Shown: positions 16,709-25,564, numbered from the stretch's first letter. The stretch: DNA of 64,000 nucleotides from Pseudomonas mohnii (GCF_900105115.1 NZ_FNRV01000001.1:5645501-5709500), one strand, 5' to 3'. Notes: generated by a model not told the origin, from the sequence alone. Numbers and translations: made by a program.

Positions 16709-18103
16709 ATGAACTATCTGCCGCTGTTCCATAACCTTCGCGGCAGTCGTGTGTTGGTCGTCGGCGGGGGGGAGATTGCCTTGCGCAAATCCCGCCTGCT
16801 GGCCGATGCCGGTGCGCTACTGCGGGTGGTCGCACCTGAAATCGAAACCCAATTGAGCGAACTGGTCGCCCTCAGCGGTGGCGAGTGCGTGCTGCGTGGT
16901 TACGTCGAGGCGGACCTAGACGGTTGCGGGCTGATCATTGCCGCCACCGATGACGAATCGCTGAACGCACAAGTCTCCTCCGATGCCCATCGGCGTTGCG
17001 TGCCGGTCAATGTGGTGGACGCGCCGGCCCTGTGCAGCGTGATCTTCCCGGCCATCGTCGACCGCTCGCCGCTGGTGATTGCCGTGTCCAGCGGCGGCGA
17101 TGCGCCAGTCCTGGCGCGTTTGATCCGCGCCAAGATTGAAACCTGGATTCCCTCTACCTACGGTCAACTGGCCGGTCTGGCCGCGCGCTTCCGTAACCAG
17201 GTCAAAGGCCTGTTCCCGGACGTGCAACAGCGCCGGGCATTCTGGGAGGACGTGTTCCAGGGGCCGATTGCCGACCGACAGCTGGCCGGGCAGGGCGCCG
17301 AAGCCGAGCGTTTGCTGCAAGCGAAAATCGACGGTGAAGCACCCGTGGCGACCGGTGAGGTGTATCTGGTCGGCGCCGGGCCGGGTGATCCCGACTTGCT
17401 GACCTTCCGTGCCCTGCGCCTGATGCAGCAAGCCGATGTGGTGCTGTACGACCGCCTCGTGGCGCCGGCAATTCTCGAACTGTGTCGGCGTGATGCCGAG
17501 CGGGTTTATGTCGGCAAGCGTCGCGCCGATCACGCCGTGCCACAGGATCAGATCAACCAGCAACTGGTGGACCTGGCCAGGCAAGGCAAGCGTGTGGTAC
17601 GGCTGAAAGGCGGCGATCCGTTCATCTTTGGCCGTGGCGGTGAAGAGATCGAGGAACTGGCGGCCCAAGGCATCCCGTTCCAGGTCGTGCCGGGCATCAC
17701 GGCGGCCAGCGGTTGCGCGGCGTACGCCGGGATCCCGCTGACTCACCGTGATTACGCGCAGTCGGTGCGGTTCGTCACGGGGCATCTCAAGGACGGTTCC
17801 ACCGATCTGCCGTGGGCCGATCTGGTTGCGCCGGCGCAGACCCTGGTGTTCTACATGGGCCTGGTAGGCCTGCCGATCATCTGCGAACAGTTGATCAAGC
17901 ATGGTCGCAACGCGGATACCCCGGCGGCATTGATCCAGCAGGGCACCACGGTCAATCAGCGGGTATTTACCGGCACATTGGCCGATCTTCCACGGCTGGT
18001 GGCGGAGCATGAAGTGCATGCGCCGACGCTGGTGATCGTGGGTGAGGTGGTGCAACTGCGCGAGAAACTGGCGTGGTTCGAAGGGGCTCAGGCGCAGGTC
18101 TGA
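16709..18103 (+). CDS. cysG: Siroheme synthase (trifunctional CysG)
   Basis: 464-residue fusion making siroheme for sulfite and nitrite reductases. The N-terminal precorrin-2 dehydrogenase/ferrochelatase half (1-about 205) has the NAD-binding [13 protein letters not shown]; the C-terminal uroporphyrinogen-III methyltransferase half (about 215-464) has [16 protein letters not shown] and [17 protein letters not shown] follows the serS stop with no gap. A REPIN follows at the 3' end; no terminator is obvious. Confidence 0.97.
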   Translation: MNYLPLFHNLRGSRVLVVGGGEIALRKSRLLADAGALLRVVAPEIETQLSELVALSGGECVLRGYVEADLDGCGLIIAATDDESLNAQVSSDAHRRCVPVNVVDAPALCSVIFPAIVDRSPLVIAVSSGGDAPVLARLIRAKIETWIPSTYGQLAGLAARFRNQVKGLFPDVQQRRAFWEDVFQGPIADRQLAGQGAEAERLLQAKIDGEAPVATGEVYLVGAGPGDPDLLTFRALRLMQQADVVLYDRLVAPAILELCRRDAERVYVGKRRADHAVPQDQINQQLVDLARQGKRVVRLKGGDPFIFGRGGEEIEELAAQGIPFQVVPGITAASGCAAYAGIPLTHRDYAQSVRFVTGHLKDGSTDLPWADLVAPAQTLVFYMGLVGLPIICEQLIKHGRNADTPAALIQQGTTVNQRVFTGTLADLPRLVAEHEVHAPTLVIVGEVVQLREKLAWFEGAQAQV

Positions 18104-18119
18104 AAACCGAGTCGCGCCC

Positions 18120-18194
18120 TTCGCTAGCAGGCTAGCTCCCACAGGGGGTTTGTGAACGACACAAATCCTGTGTGGGAGCTAGCCTGCTAGCGTT
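18120..18194. repeat. REPIN, variant GCTAGC type
   Basis: TCGCTAGCAGGCTAGCTCCCACA at 18121 (20-base core CGCTAGCAGGCTAGCTCCCA) is inverted at 18169-18192. Compared with the other copies, G/C positions of the stem have changed together to keep pairing. It lies between convergent cysG and yqjG. Confidence 0.87.
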
Positions 18195-18219
18195 GGGGGC
18201 CTGAAAAACGGCACAAGCT

Positions 18220-19221
18220 TCAGGCCTTGCGCCAAACCCCTTTACCGCTCAACCGCTCCCGATCATGGGGCGCGGTGAAATCCTGTTCCGGGCCTTTAGG
18301 CACGATGCCGGTCGGGTTGATGGTCTTGTGGCTGCCGTAGTAGTGATGCTTGATGTGGGTGAAGTCCACCGTCTCGGCAATCCCTGGCCACTGATAAATC
18401 TCCCGCAGCCAGTTCGACAGGTTCGGATAATCGGCAATCCGCCGCAGGTTGCACTTGAAGTGCCCGTAATACACCGCGTCGAATCGAATGATTGTGGTGA
18501 ACAGACGGATATCCGCTTCGGTCAGGTATTCCCCCGTCAGATAACGGTTGGCCCCCAGCAATTGCTCCAGCCGATCCAGTTCGGCGAACAATCCATCAAA
18601 CGCTTCTTCATAAGCCTGTTGCGATGTGGCAAACCCCGCACGGTACACGCCATTGTTGACCGCCGGATAAATCCGCTCGTTCAGCGCATCGATCTCGCTG
18701 CGTAGTGGTGCCGGGTAGAAGTCCAGGTCGTTGCCGGTCAATGCGTCGAACGCGCCATTGAACATGCGGATGATTTCCGCCGATTCATTGTTGACGATGC
18801 GTTGCTGTTGTTTGTCCCACAGCACCGGTACGGTGACGCGGCCGGTGTAGTCGGCGGTGTCGGCGGTGTAGCGCTGGTGCATGAAGTCGAAGTGATCGAG
18901 CTTGTCGCCGGTTGAGCCGTGGGACTTGTCGAAGGTCCAGCCGTTCTCCAGCATCAAGTAGCTGACCACCGATACGTCGATCAGCTTTTCGAGACCCTTG
19001 AGTTTGCGCAGGATCAGCGTGCGATGGGCCCACGGACAGGCCAGGGAGACATAAAGGTGATAACGACCGGCCTCGGCCGCAAAGCCGCCGACACCCGTCG
19101 GTCCCGGCTGGCCGTCGGCCGTAACCCAGTGACGGCGCTGCGCCTGTTCACGCTGAAACGCGCCGTCCTTGCTGCTTTCGTACCATTTGTCCTGCCAGCG
19201 GCCTTCGACTAACAAACCCAT
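18220..19221 (-). CDS. yqjG: Glutathionyl-hydroquinone reductase (Xi-class GST)
   Basis: 333-residue cytosolic enzyme that removes glutathione from S-glutathionyl-hydroquinones. The thioredoxin-like N-domain has the Xi-class catalytic motif CPWAHR with Cys62, then the all-helical GST C-domain with LTEADIRLFTTIIRFDAVYYGHFKCN. Start ATG 19221 (MGLLVEGRW) fits the family; the frame upstream to 19524 is unconserved. It stands alone between a REPIN and the tus operon end. Confidence 0.93.
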   Translation of the reverse strand: MGLLVEGRWQDKWYESSKDGAFQREQAQRRHWVTADGQPGPTGVGGFAAEAGRYHLYVSLACPWAHRTLILRKLKGLEKLIDVSVVSYLMLENGWTFDKSHGSTGDKLDHFDFMHQRYTADTADYTGRVTVPVLWDKQQQRIVNNESAEIIRMFNGAFDALTGNDLDFYPAPLRSEIDALNERIYPAVNNGVYRAGFATSQQAYEEAFDGLFAELDRLEQLLGANRYLTGEYLTEADIRLFTTIIRFDAVYYGHFKCNLRRIADYPNLSNWLREIYQWPGIAETVDFTHIKHHYYGSHKTINPTGIVPKGPEQDFTAPHDRERLSGKGVWRKA

Positions 19222-19310
19222 GCTCAGACTCCTCAACCAATAATCGTTGGAGTCGAGTCTATTCCCATGAGTTCGAACAAAAAGCGCAAAGGTTGGGCAG
19301 TTATGATCGA

Positions 19311-20312
19311 TTAAATCGATTTGTCCCGGGCATCCCAGTAACGCTGTGCGGTTTCGAACGCTTGCTCGCGACTTTGTCCGAGGCCGCGCAACGCCAGGGC
19401 CATAGTGGAAATCAGGGCCATCTGCGGATAGCTGTCGACCACATCCCCTCGCCAGACGGCTTTGAGGTGCTCGGGGTCGAGGCTGGCCGGTTTGACATGG
19501 CGCTGGCTCGACAGCTGTGGCCATTCCTCGTCCCAGCTCTCGCCGCCCGTGGTGCCATACAGGTGGCTGTCGGCATCCGGGTTGATCTCGATTTCGCCAC
19601 CATCGCCCTTGATCACAATCGCGGTGTCGCCGAGCAGGCCGCTGGCATCGCGGTGCACCGCCTGATAACCGGGATGGAAAATGCTTTGCAGGCCGCAGCG
19701 TGCACCTAGCGGGTTGAGAATGCGCGTCAGGGAATGGATCGGCGAGCGCAGGCCCAGGGTGTTGCGCAAGTCGATCATCCGTTGCAGCTGCGGTGCCCAG
19801 TCCACCAGTGGCATGAAGGCCAAGCCGCCGTTGTCCAGTGCCTCACCGACCTGCTGCCAATTGCGGCACAGCGGGATCTGCAAAGCCCCCAGCAATTGTT
19901 CACTGTACAGGCGACCCGCCGTGTGGGCGCCGGCGCCGTGCATGAAGATGCGAACGCCGTTCTGTGCCAGGCATTTGGCCGCCAGCAAATACCACGGCAG
20001 ATGACGCTTCTTGCCGGCATAGGTCGGCCAGTCCAGATCGACCGCCAGTGAGGGTGGCTGCAAGCGCTCACGCAAGGCTTCGGTGAAGCCGGCCATTTCC
20101 TCGGCGCTTTCTTCCTTGTGCCGCAGCAGCATCAGGAACGCGCCGAGTTGGGTGTCTTCGACCTTGTCGTCGAGCACCATGCCCATGGCTTCGCGGGCTT
20201 CCTCGCGGGTCAGGTCGCGGGCACCGCGCTTGCCTTTGCCGAGAATCCGCACGAATTGGGCGAACGGGTGTTCGGCGGGCGTTTCGAGTATCAGCGCTGG
20301 GTAGTCAGTCAT
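19311..20312 (-). CDS. ybiB: TrpD2/YbiB-type glycosyltransferase-family protein
   Basis: 333-residue relative of anthranilate phosphoribosyltransferase. The N-terminal helical bundle (ILGKGKRGARDLTREEAREAM) and the alpha/beta domain with FMHGAGAHTAG are visible, but this group lacks trp-operon context; the E. coli homologue YbiB binds nucleic acids. ATG 20312 overlaps the tusE stop (ATGA), making it the last gene of tusDCBE-trpD2. This coupling suggests a role connected with RNA rather than tryptophan synthesis (inference). Confidence 0.88.
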   Translation of the reverse strand: MTDYPALILETPAEHPFAQFVRILGKGKRGARDLTREEAREAMGMVLDDKVEDTQLGAFLMLLRHKEESAEEMAGFTEALRERLQPPSLAVDLDWPTYAGKKRHLPWYLLAAKCLAQNGVRIFMHGAGAHTAGRLYSEQLLGALQIPLCRNWQQVGEALDNGGLAFMPLVDWAPQLQRMIDLRNTLGLRSPIHSLTRILNPLGARCGLQSIFHPGYQAVHRDASGLLGDTAIVIKGDGGEIEINPDADSHLYGTTGGESWDEEWPQLSSQRHVKPASLDPEHLKAVWRGDVVDSYPQMALISTMALALRGLGQSREQAFETAQRYWDARDKSI

Positions 20313-20644
20313 AAGCAATTCGTCGGTTTGGGCAGGCCCGCCAGTTTCGCGGCGAGTTTGGCGGGGGTGCCTTTGAACAGTCGGTTCAGGTGCAGGCTGT
20401 TGCCCTTGGCCGGACCGAGTTTCAAGGCGGTGTATTTGATCAGCGGACGGGTGGCCGGCGACAACTGGAATTCGGCGTAGAAACTGCGCAGCAGTTCGAG
20501 AATTTCCCAGTGCTCGGGGCTCAGCTCGATGTCTTCGGCCGCCGCCAGGGCGCTGGCGACGTCGGCAGACCAGTCACTCAACTCGACCAGAAAACCGTCC
20601 TTGTCCAACTCGATGGTACGGGCGCCGACTGTCAGGGAATTCAT
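20309..20644 (-). CDS. tusE: Sulfurtransferase TusE (DsrC family)
   Basis: 111-residue final sulfur carrier that takes persulfide from TusBCD and passes it to MnmA for 2-thiolation of tRNA wobble U34. The C-terminal tail ends PTNCL with the penultimate acceptor Cys110. ATG 20644 overlaps the tusB TGA (ATGA), and is preferred to a GTG two codons upstream. Its stop overlaps the ybiB start. Confidence 0.94.
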   Translation of the reverse strand: MNSLTVGARTIELDKDGFLVELSDWSADVASALAAAEDIELSPEHWEILELLRSFYAEFQLSPATRPLIKYTALKLGPAKGNSLHLNRLFKGTPAKLAAKLAGLPKPTNCL

Positions 20645-20934
20645 AGCCACGTGTTGACCTTGTCGTGTTGGATCGACAGCTCGACGAAGGCCGGGTAATC
20701 GATGGCCCTGGCCCAGTCAGGAACGTCGATGGCCCGGGCCTGGGCATCTTCGGCCAGCACGTAGAGTTTCAGGCCACGGGTTTGAAGCGTGGCGAAAGGC
20801 ACTGTGCCCGGCTGCAAGGCATAAGCTGCGTCGCCGGACAACAGCAGCGCGTCTGCGGCGCCGATGATGCGCAGGCAACTGCTCAGGCGCGAGTCACCGA
20901 ACGGGGAGTGAGACAACACATGCAAAGTCGACAT
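20641..20934 (-). CDS. tusB: Sulfurtransferase complex subunit TusB (DsrH)
   Basis: 97-residue subunit of the TusBCD hexamer. It begins MSTLHVLSHSPFGDSRLSSC and has GAADALLLSGDAAYA; length matches the family. The start ATG shares one base with the tusC stop, indicating translational coupling. It is identified by sequence and by strict gene order D-C-B-E. Confidence 0.92.
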   Translation of the reverse strand: MSTLHVLSHSPFGDSRLSSCLRIIGAADALLLSGDAAYALQPGTVPFATLQTRGLKLYVLAEDAQARAIDVPDWARAIDYPAFVELSIQHDKVNTWL

Positions 20935-21296
20935 CAGAGGGTGATCACCTGGTCGTAACGGTCAATGAGGGCGGTGATTTCGCCGGCTGTCAGCGGTCCG
21001 GCTTCTTCCAGCGACAGGGCGCCAGGGTCCAGGCCACGTTCGGCGGCGCTGTCGGCACAGAAAAACAGCGCTTCGACGCCGAACATCGGCAGGGCCTGCA
21101 GGTTGGCGCTCAGGTCTTTCTGTTGCAGCGATTTGGCGTCCTGTCTGGCGGCGAGCTGGAACACGCCATCGTCGAGAAACAACAGGCCGATGGGCAGGTC
21201 GAAGGCACCGCCGGCCAGCACGATGTCCAGCGCTTCGCGCGCGCCGGGGCCGGACCAAGGCGATTGGCGACTGATGATCAATAAGGATTTGGCCAT
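20934..21296 (-). CDS. tusC: Sulfurtransferase complex subunit TusC (DsrF)
   Basis: 120-residue DsrE/F-like subunit of TusBCD. It starts MAKSLLIISRQSPWSGPGAR, with the conserved GLLFLDDGVFQL segment. It is separated by one base from tusD and overlaps tusB. No catalytic Cys is expected in TusC, the relay Cys being in TusD and TusE. Confidence 0.93.
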   Translation of the reverse strand: MAKSLLIISRQSPWSGPGAREALDIVLAGGAFDLPIGLLFLDDGVFQLAARQDAKSLQQKDLSANLQALPMFGVEALFFCADSAAERGLDPGALSLEEAGPLTAGEITALIDRYDQVITL

Positions 21297-21297
21297 C

Positions 21298-21690
21298 TCA
21301 AGCGCCTCCGAAACAGATCAGGCGGTCGGCGTCCTGAACGGCGTCATGCAACTGACCGAGGCCGGACAATTCCCATGGCGCGTCGACGGCGACGGCTTCA
21401 CGTTGATAGCGCCTGGCTTCTTCTTCGTTCAGCACACCACGGCGCAAGGCGGCGGCGATGCACACCACGCCGTCCAGCTGGTGCTCGGAAACAAAGGCGC
21501 GCCATTGCTTGGGCACGTCCTGCTCGTCCTGGGGCGTGACCACGCTGCTGGAGGCGTTGTACACGCCGTCCTGGTAGAAAAACAGCCGGACAATTTCATG
21601 CCCGCCGGCCAGCGCGGCCTGGGCGAACAGCAGGGCACGGCGCGAGGAGGGTGCATGGGCGGCGGAAAACAGCGCGATGGCGAACTTCAT
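21298..21690 (-). CDS. tusD: Sulfurtransferase complex subunit TusD (DsrE)
   Basis: 130-residue subunit that receives persulfide sulfur from TusA; the catalytic Cys77 lies in VVCIAAALRRGV. Start ATG 21690 (MKFAIALFS) is the family start; the extension to 21720 is unconserved. It is first gene of the overlapping tusD-C-B-E-ybiB operon, so the promoter should lie in 21691-21780, between it and the REPIN. Confidence 0.95.
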   Translation of the reverse strand: MKFAIALFSAAHAPSSRRALLFAQAALAGGHEIVRLFFYQDGVYNASSSVVTPQDEQDVPKQWRAFVSEHQLDGVVCIAAALRRGVLNEEEARRYQREAVAVDAPWELSGLGQLHDAVQDADRLICFGGA

Positions 21691-21778
21691 GACGGACTCG
21701 ATCAGCGAAACTGCGGCCATGATAAAGCTTTATCGGCGGGGCGGCGAAGGGCGTTTTCGCGGGGACCGGGTTGCCGCC

Positions 21779-21870
21779 AATCGCTGGCAAGCCAGCTCCC
21801 ACAGGTAATGCGTCGATCACAGAATCGTCGTTCGCCGCAGATCTACTGTGGGCGCTGGCTTGCCAGCGAT
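21779..21870. repeat. REPIN, GCTGGC type
   Basis: TCGCTGGCAAGCCAGCTCCC at 21781 and inverted GGCGCTGGCTTGCCAGCGAT ending at 21870 enclose about 45 bases. A different stem sequence from the GCTCGC copies elsewhere. Confidence 0.85.
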
Positions 21871-21882
21871 TGCGGACTGCAG

Positions 21883-22599
21883 TCAACGCGGCATATACCC
21901 CAACTGCCAACGCCGCGGGATCTTCAGCGATAGAAACCCCAGTCCCGCAGCGAGCAGGCCGCTGGCGAACAGCGCCTTGAGCCCCAGATGATGTTCGAGC
22001 ACGGCGCCCAGTACCGCACCGGCGAACATGCCGGTCCACGGAATCAGTTGCACACGCCAGCCGTTACGGCGCTCACCGAGCATCCAGCGACCCAGTCCGC
22101 GTCCGAAGCGCGACAGGGCGCCGGTGACATACGTCAGGCCCACCGGCAAACCATTGACCTCTTCCACGGCGGCGTTGAGCATGCCCATGGCAATAATGGC
22201 CGCGAGCAGGGCTGGCAGCTGTGAATCAAAAGGCCAGGCGGCGGCAGCACATAGCAACGCGGCGATGGTCAGCAACAGCGGCAGCGCCCGGCGCCCACCC
22301 AGCCGGCTGACGATGATGCCCAGCGCATTGCCGACAATGAAGGTGGCGACAAGCAGCGCCAGGCGCAAGGTCAATCCCGCGTCGCCAGCGCCGATGGCAA
22401 CCGCCATACGGGTGGTGTTGCCGCTCATGAACGAAACGAAGTCACCGCTGGCCATGAAACCGATGGCGTCCGTCATGCCGGCCAGCACCGAGAGCAACGC
22501 CACCAGGCTCAGGCCGATGCGCCCGCGCCATTTCTGAGTGTGCAAATGTCTGGAACTGGCGTGGGTACTTGAAGACGAAGGCAACATCGGCAGCGGCAT
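21883..22599 (-). CDS. DUF1275 (YoaK-family) membrane protein
   Basis: 238-residue inner-membrane protein with about six hydrophobic segments. The first shows AGMTDAIGFM followed by FVSFMSGNTTRMAVAIG, the DUF1275 signature. Function of the family is unknown; small-molecule transport is usually guessed. ATG 22599 is the best upstream start after which the sequence is conserved in character; ATG 22587 is an alternative. The gene is 14 bases downstream of the 22614-22943 gene on the same strand, so they may share a transcript. Confidence 0.85.
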   Translation of the reverse strand: MPLPMLPSSSSTHASSRHLHTQKWRGRIGLSLVALLSVLAGMTDAIGFMASGDFVSFMSGNTTRMAVAIGAGDAGLTLRLALLVATFIVGNALGIIVSRLGGRRALPLLLTIAALLCAAAAWPFDSQLPALLAAIIAMGMLNAAVEEVNGLPVGLTYVTGALSRFGRGLGRWMLGERRNGWRVQLIPWTGMFAGAVLGAVLEHHLGLKALFASGLLAAGLGFLSLKIPRRWQLGYMPR

Positions 22600-22613
22600 C
22601 CTTGAGCGAGACG

Positions 22614-22943
22614 TTAGGGGGTTAATCCATATAACTCGCAATATTCCTGCCAGTCTAGCCCGGCCATTTCCGCGACTTCCCTGTGCACGTCCAGCCGCTG
22701 GGCCTGATAGTCCTCGGGTGTGGCGGCGGTCAACAGCAGCGTCAATTCCCAGGCAAACAGACCGAGACGCTCGGCTTCGGCCTCGAAGGCTTCGTGTAAA
22801 CGCTCGTCGCGATACTGCGCGAGGGTCTCGCCCTTTACCTGAGCGAGCAATGGATTCAGGTTGTCGAGCTCCACACGCAGCTCGGGGCGTTCTTCGAGAA
22901 ACCGCTTCAGTGCCTGTTCGTGTTGCTGCCCGGATGCCGCCAT
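22614..22943 (-). CDS. Small acidic helical protein of unknown function
   Basis: 109 residues, start ATG 22943 (MAASGQQHEQALKRFLEERP). Strongly helical and acidic, with LREELDNLNP-like spacing and a conserved-looking C-terminus GLDWQEYCELYGLTP. It resembles small Pseudomonas proteins annotated as DUF6388, but this is from memory and not proven here. Two bases separate it from the upstream HTH-type gene, so it is probably co-transcribed and possibly co-regulated with it. Codon use is that of a real gene. Confidence 0.75.
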   Translation of the reverse strand: MAASGQQHEQALKRFLEERPELRVELDNLNPLLAQVKGETLAQYRDERLHEAFEAEAERLGLFAWELTLLLTAATPEDYQAQRLDVHREVAEMAGLDWQEYCELYGLTP

Positions 22944-22945
22944 GG

Positions 22946-23212
22946 TCACTCCTTGGGTAGGGATTGCGAAGCCTGCTTCTTGCTGGCCTTGGCCGCTGCC
23001 GCCAGGCACTCCAGGGCAAACTGCTCGGTGTAGGTCATCTGGATCGGTGTGGTTTCACCCTTGACGGTTCTTTCGCCGTCGAGGATGTAACGGATGCGCT
23101 TGTCAGTCACGCCGATTCGCTTGGCGATCCAGGAGGGGGTCTGACCGATCTGACTGATCAGCTTGTCGGCGTATTCAGTGGTGGGTTTGTAAAACTCGGC
23201 GTTGGGTGTCAT
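22946..23212 (-). CDS. Small protein with a helix-turn-helix-like segment, unknown function
   Basis: 88 residues from ATG 23212 (MTPNAEFYKP). Residues about 26-48, QTPSWIAKRIGVTDKRIRYI, read like an HTH in which the protein tests whether its own specificity changes (TPSWIAKRIGVTD), as in Cro/C1-type regulators. A Lys/Ala-rich tail ends the protein. GGAAG lies upstream of the ATG. It heads a three-gene minus-strand set with the unknown protein and the DUF1275 gene. DNA binding is inferred only. Confidence 0.7.
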   Translation of the reverse strand: MTPNAEFYKPTTEYADKLISQIGQTPSWIAKRIGVTDKRIRYILDGERTVKGETTPIQMTYTEQFALECLAAAAKASKKQASQSLPKE

Positions 23213-23360
23213 TGGGCTTCCACAATAGAGGTCGATGCGACGCGAAGGGCGCGACAGGGTGCGCGATTCGTCGCGCGATGTCGCGGTATAAATGCAGTAA
23301 AGCAGAACGAAACGCCGTGCCACGGTGATACAGTCCGCTTTTTCCTGATGAGCGACTGCA

Positions 23361-23711
23361 ATGCGAATTCTGATGGTAGCGCTGGCCGTGACGTTGCTGG
23401 CCGGTTGCGCGGGCTCGGTGATGAGCGATGCCCGCAGCAAACCTCCGTACAAAACCCTCAACTCGGACAAGCCGGCCAGGGATGTTGCCCAGTGCGTGCA
23501 GTTTTCCTGGCAGGACGAAGCGGTGTTCGGTGTCGATGCGGCGGCTTACCTGCAGCCAGGCGAGAAGGGCGGGACTACCGTCTACACGCGTTCGGCGGAG
23601 TCGTTCGTCGACGTGACCACCGATGCCTCGGGCACCGTGTTGAGCTACTACGCGCAGCATGATGACTTTGTCGCCAAGCGTCGGTTGGCGGCGTTGGCCA
23701 CCTGCCTCTGA
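23361..23711 (+). CDS. Small lipoprotein of unknown function
   Basis: 116 residues. The N-terminus MRILMVALAVTLLAGCAG is a lipoprotein signal with the lipobox LLAGC (Cys16). The rest is soluble, with a tail FVAKRRLAALATCL and two further cysteines that could form a disulfide. The residue after Cys is Ala, which predicts outer-membrane sorting. I do not recognise the family. It is divergent from the HTH-type gene and is followed by a REPIN. Confidence 0.8.
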   Translation: MRILMVALAVTLLAGCAGSVMSDARSKPPYKTLNSDKPARDVAQCVQFSWQDEAVFGVDAAAYLQPGEKGGTTVYTRSAESFVDVTTDASGTVLSYYAQHDDFVAKRRLAALATCL

Positions 23712-23725
23712 TTTGATGCACGCCG

Positions 23726-23843
23726 GTGTAGGAGCGAGCCTGCTCCGGTCGGCGTTCCGACGATGGACTCAAGGGCAACGCGTTAAGTCAGCCTGCCCGC
23801 GTTATCGTTAACGTCCATCGCGAGCAGGCTCGCTCCTACAGCA
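23726..23843. repeat. REPIN between lipoprotein and GNAT genes
   Basis: GTAGGAGCGAGCCTGCTCCG at 23728 is degenerate at its inner end (TCCG where other copies have TCGCG); the intact inverted arm GCGAGCAGGCTCGCTCCTAC ends near 23840. Confidence 0.85.
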
Positions 23844-23854
23844 GGCGTGTTGAT

Positions 23855-24280
23855 TCAGTTGTTCAGGCGCTTCTGAAAAAAGAAGTGCTTATACCCCGGC
23901 GGGTAGTCGGCAATGTGCCCGATCTCGCTGTAGCCGCATTTCTTGTAGAACTCCGGTGCCTGGAATTCGAACGTGTCGAGCCACAGCCCGATGCATTTCC
24001 TCTCCCGCGCCAGGTCTTCGGCCATCTGCATCAGCCGGGTTCCCATGCCCTGTCCCCGCGCCTGCTCCGGCACCGACAACAGGTCGATGAACAACCACTG
24101 GTAGAACAACCGGGCGTAGAGCCCGCCGAGGATTTCATCGTTGTCATCGCGCACCAGCAATGCAATGTGCTCGGGCACGGCACCCGCGGCCTTCGAGGCG
24201 TTATAGGCGCGCAGTGGCTGCAGGATGGCCTGGCGCTCTTCTTCCGTGGGGTTTGGCGACAGCTCGATTCGCAGGGTCAT
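23855..24280 (-). CDS. GNAT-family N-acetyltransferase
   Basis: 141-residue acetyl-CoA-dependent acetyltransferase. Acetyl-CoA binding motif A is VPEQARGQGMGTRLMQMAED, the following LWLDTFEFQAPEFYKKCGYSEIG gives the rest of the fold. Substrate is unknown. Its first 27 residues (MTLRIELSPNPTEEER...) are matched by the N-terminus of the alpha/beta hydrolase at 55123. ATG 24280 is the natural start. It stands alone between a REPIN and the divergent hemerythrin gene. Confidence 0.88.
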   Translation of the reverse strand: MTLRIELSPNPTEEERQAILQPLRAYNASKAAGAVPEHIALLVRDDNDEILGGLYARLFYQWLFIDLLSVPEQARGQGMGTRLMQMAEDLARERKCIGLWLDTFEFQAPEFYKKCGYSEIGHIADYPPGYKHFFFQKRLNN

Positions 24281-24422
24281 GGCTATGTCCTTATGGCAGT
24301 AAGCCGCAGACTATCTTGGTCGCGGCGGTTGATCTATCCCCGCACGCGTGGAACCGTAGCCTGCACGCAGATGTCTAGCCTCAGAGAGCGTCATTCCAGA
24401 ACGCCGCCCATGAGGACACTCC

Positions 24423-24860
24423 GTGAATATTTTCGAAGCCTTGCGCGAAAGCCACGAACGCCAACGTACCTATGCCAAAGCGCTGATTCGCACCAGCGGC
24501 GACACCCCGGAACGGGTTGCGGCCTACAAACAGCTCAAGTCCGAACTGCAGGCCCACGAAACCGCTGAGGAGCGGCACTTCTACATCCCGTTGATGGAGT
24601 TCGATAACGGCGTCGACCTCAGCCGCCACGCGATCGCCGAACACCACGAAATGGACGAAATGATGGAAGAGCTGGATGGGACCGAGATGTCCAGCCCGGC
24701 CTGGCTGGTCACCGCGAAGAAGCTGTCCGAGAAGGTCCATCACCATCTTGAAGAGGAAGAGCAGAAGTTCTTCCAGATGGCCGGCAAGCTGCTCGACGAC
24801 AAACAGAAAGAGTCCCTGGCCGGTGCCTATTTGAAGGAATACAAGGCTCAGCTTGTTTGA
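24423..24860 (+). CDS. Hemerythrin-like (HHE domain) protein
   Basis: 145-residue cytosolic four-helix protein. HHE ligands are seen as ESHERQ, AHETAEERHFYIPL, AEHHEMDEMM and HHHLEEEEQKFF, enough for a di-iron site. Such proteins sense or store oxygen or handle iron and nitrosative stress. GTG 24423 is the start, preceded by GAGGAC. It is followed 63 bases later by the Nudix gene on the same strand. Confidence 0.88.
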   Translation: MNIFEALRESHERQRTYAKALIRTSGDTPERVAAYKQLKSELQAHETAEERHFYIPLMEFDNGVDLSRHAIAEHHEMDEMMEELDGTEMSSPAWLVTAKKLSEKVHHHLEEEEQKFFQMAGKLLDDKQKESLAGAYLKEYKAQLV

Positions 24861-24923
24861 GGGATCAAACGCCGGGCGTTTTCACCTAAGATGCGCAATC
24901 TCGATAAAACAGGATGCGTTGTC

Positions 24924-25514
24924 ATGTCGAACACAGCCGAGCGGGTCAATATCCTTGAGTCACAGGTGTTGTCCCACGACTGGTACCTGCTGCGGAAAAT
25001 CACCTTCGATTATCAACGCAACAACGGCGATTGGCAGCGCCAGACCCGCGAGGTCTATGACCGTGGCAATGGCGCGGCGATTCTCCTGTACAACCGCGAG
25101 AAGAAAACGGTGGTCCTGACCCGGCAATTCCGCTTGCCGGTGTTCGTCAACGGCCACGACGGTCTGCTGATCGAAGTGGCGGCAGGGCTGTTGGAAGGTG
25201 CAGCGCCGCAGGAACGCATTCGTGCCGAAGCGGAAGAAGAAACCGGTTACCGCGTGCACCACGTGCAGCCGGTGTTCGAGGCCTACATGAGTCCGGGCTC
25301 GGTGACGGAAAAACTGCATTTCTTCATCGCCGAATACGATGCGGCGTCGAAGGTCAGCGAAGGCGGCGGGCTGGAGGAAGAGACGGAAGAACTGGAAGTG
25401 CTGGAATGGGCCTTCGATGAAGCGATCGAGGCGTTTTATCGTGGCGAAATCTGCGATGCGAAGACCATCATGCTGCTGCAGTATGCGGCGATGAAAAACA
25501 TCTTCGCGGCTTAA
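24924..25514 (+). CDS. nudK: Nudix hydrolase, GDP-mannose pyrophosphatase type
   Basis: 196-residue hydrolase. The Nudix box runs from AAGLLEGAAPQERIRAEAEE to ETGY (about residues 94-118) with the metal-binding EAEEETGY. Length and the N-terminal dimer-swap region VLSHDWYLLRKITFDYQR match NudK. It cleaves GDP-mannose in E. coli; here the substrate is inferred. ATG 24924 is preceded by AGGA and is preferred to 24891. It ends convergent with ogt, with a perfect hairpin between. Confidence 0.88.
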   Translation: MSNTAERVNILESQVLSHDWYLLRKITFDYQRNNGDWQRQTREVYDRGNGAAILLYNREKKTVVLTRQFRLPVFVNGHDGLLIEVAAGLLEGAAPQERIRAEAEEETGYRVHHVQPVFEAYMSPGSVTEKLHFFIAEYDAASKVSEGGGLEEETEELEVLEWAFDEAIEAFYRGEICDAKTIMLLQYAAMKNIFAA

Positions 25515-25527
25515 GCCTTGGGCCTTC

Positions 25528-25553
25528 TGTGGCGAGCGAGCTCCCTCGCCACA
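25528..25553. repeat. Perfect inverted repeat between convergent nudK and ogt
   Basis: TGTGGCGAG - 8 bases - CTCGCCACA. No T-run, so at best a weak terminator or 3' stabiliser; similar TGTGGCGAG palindromes occur widely in this genus. Confidence 0.7.
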
Positions 25554-25564
25554 GAGAACTGTGT

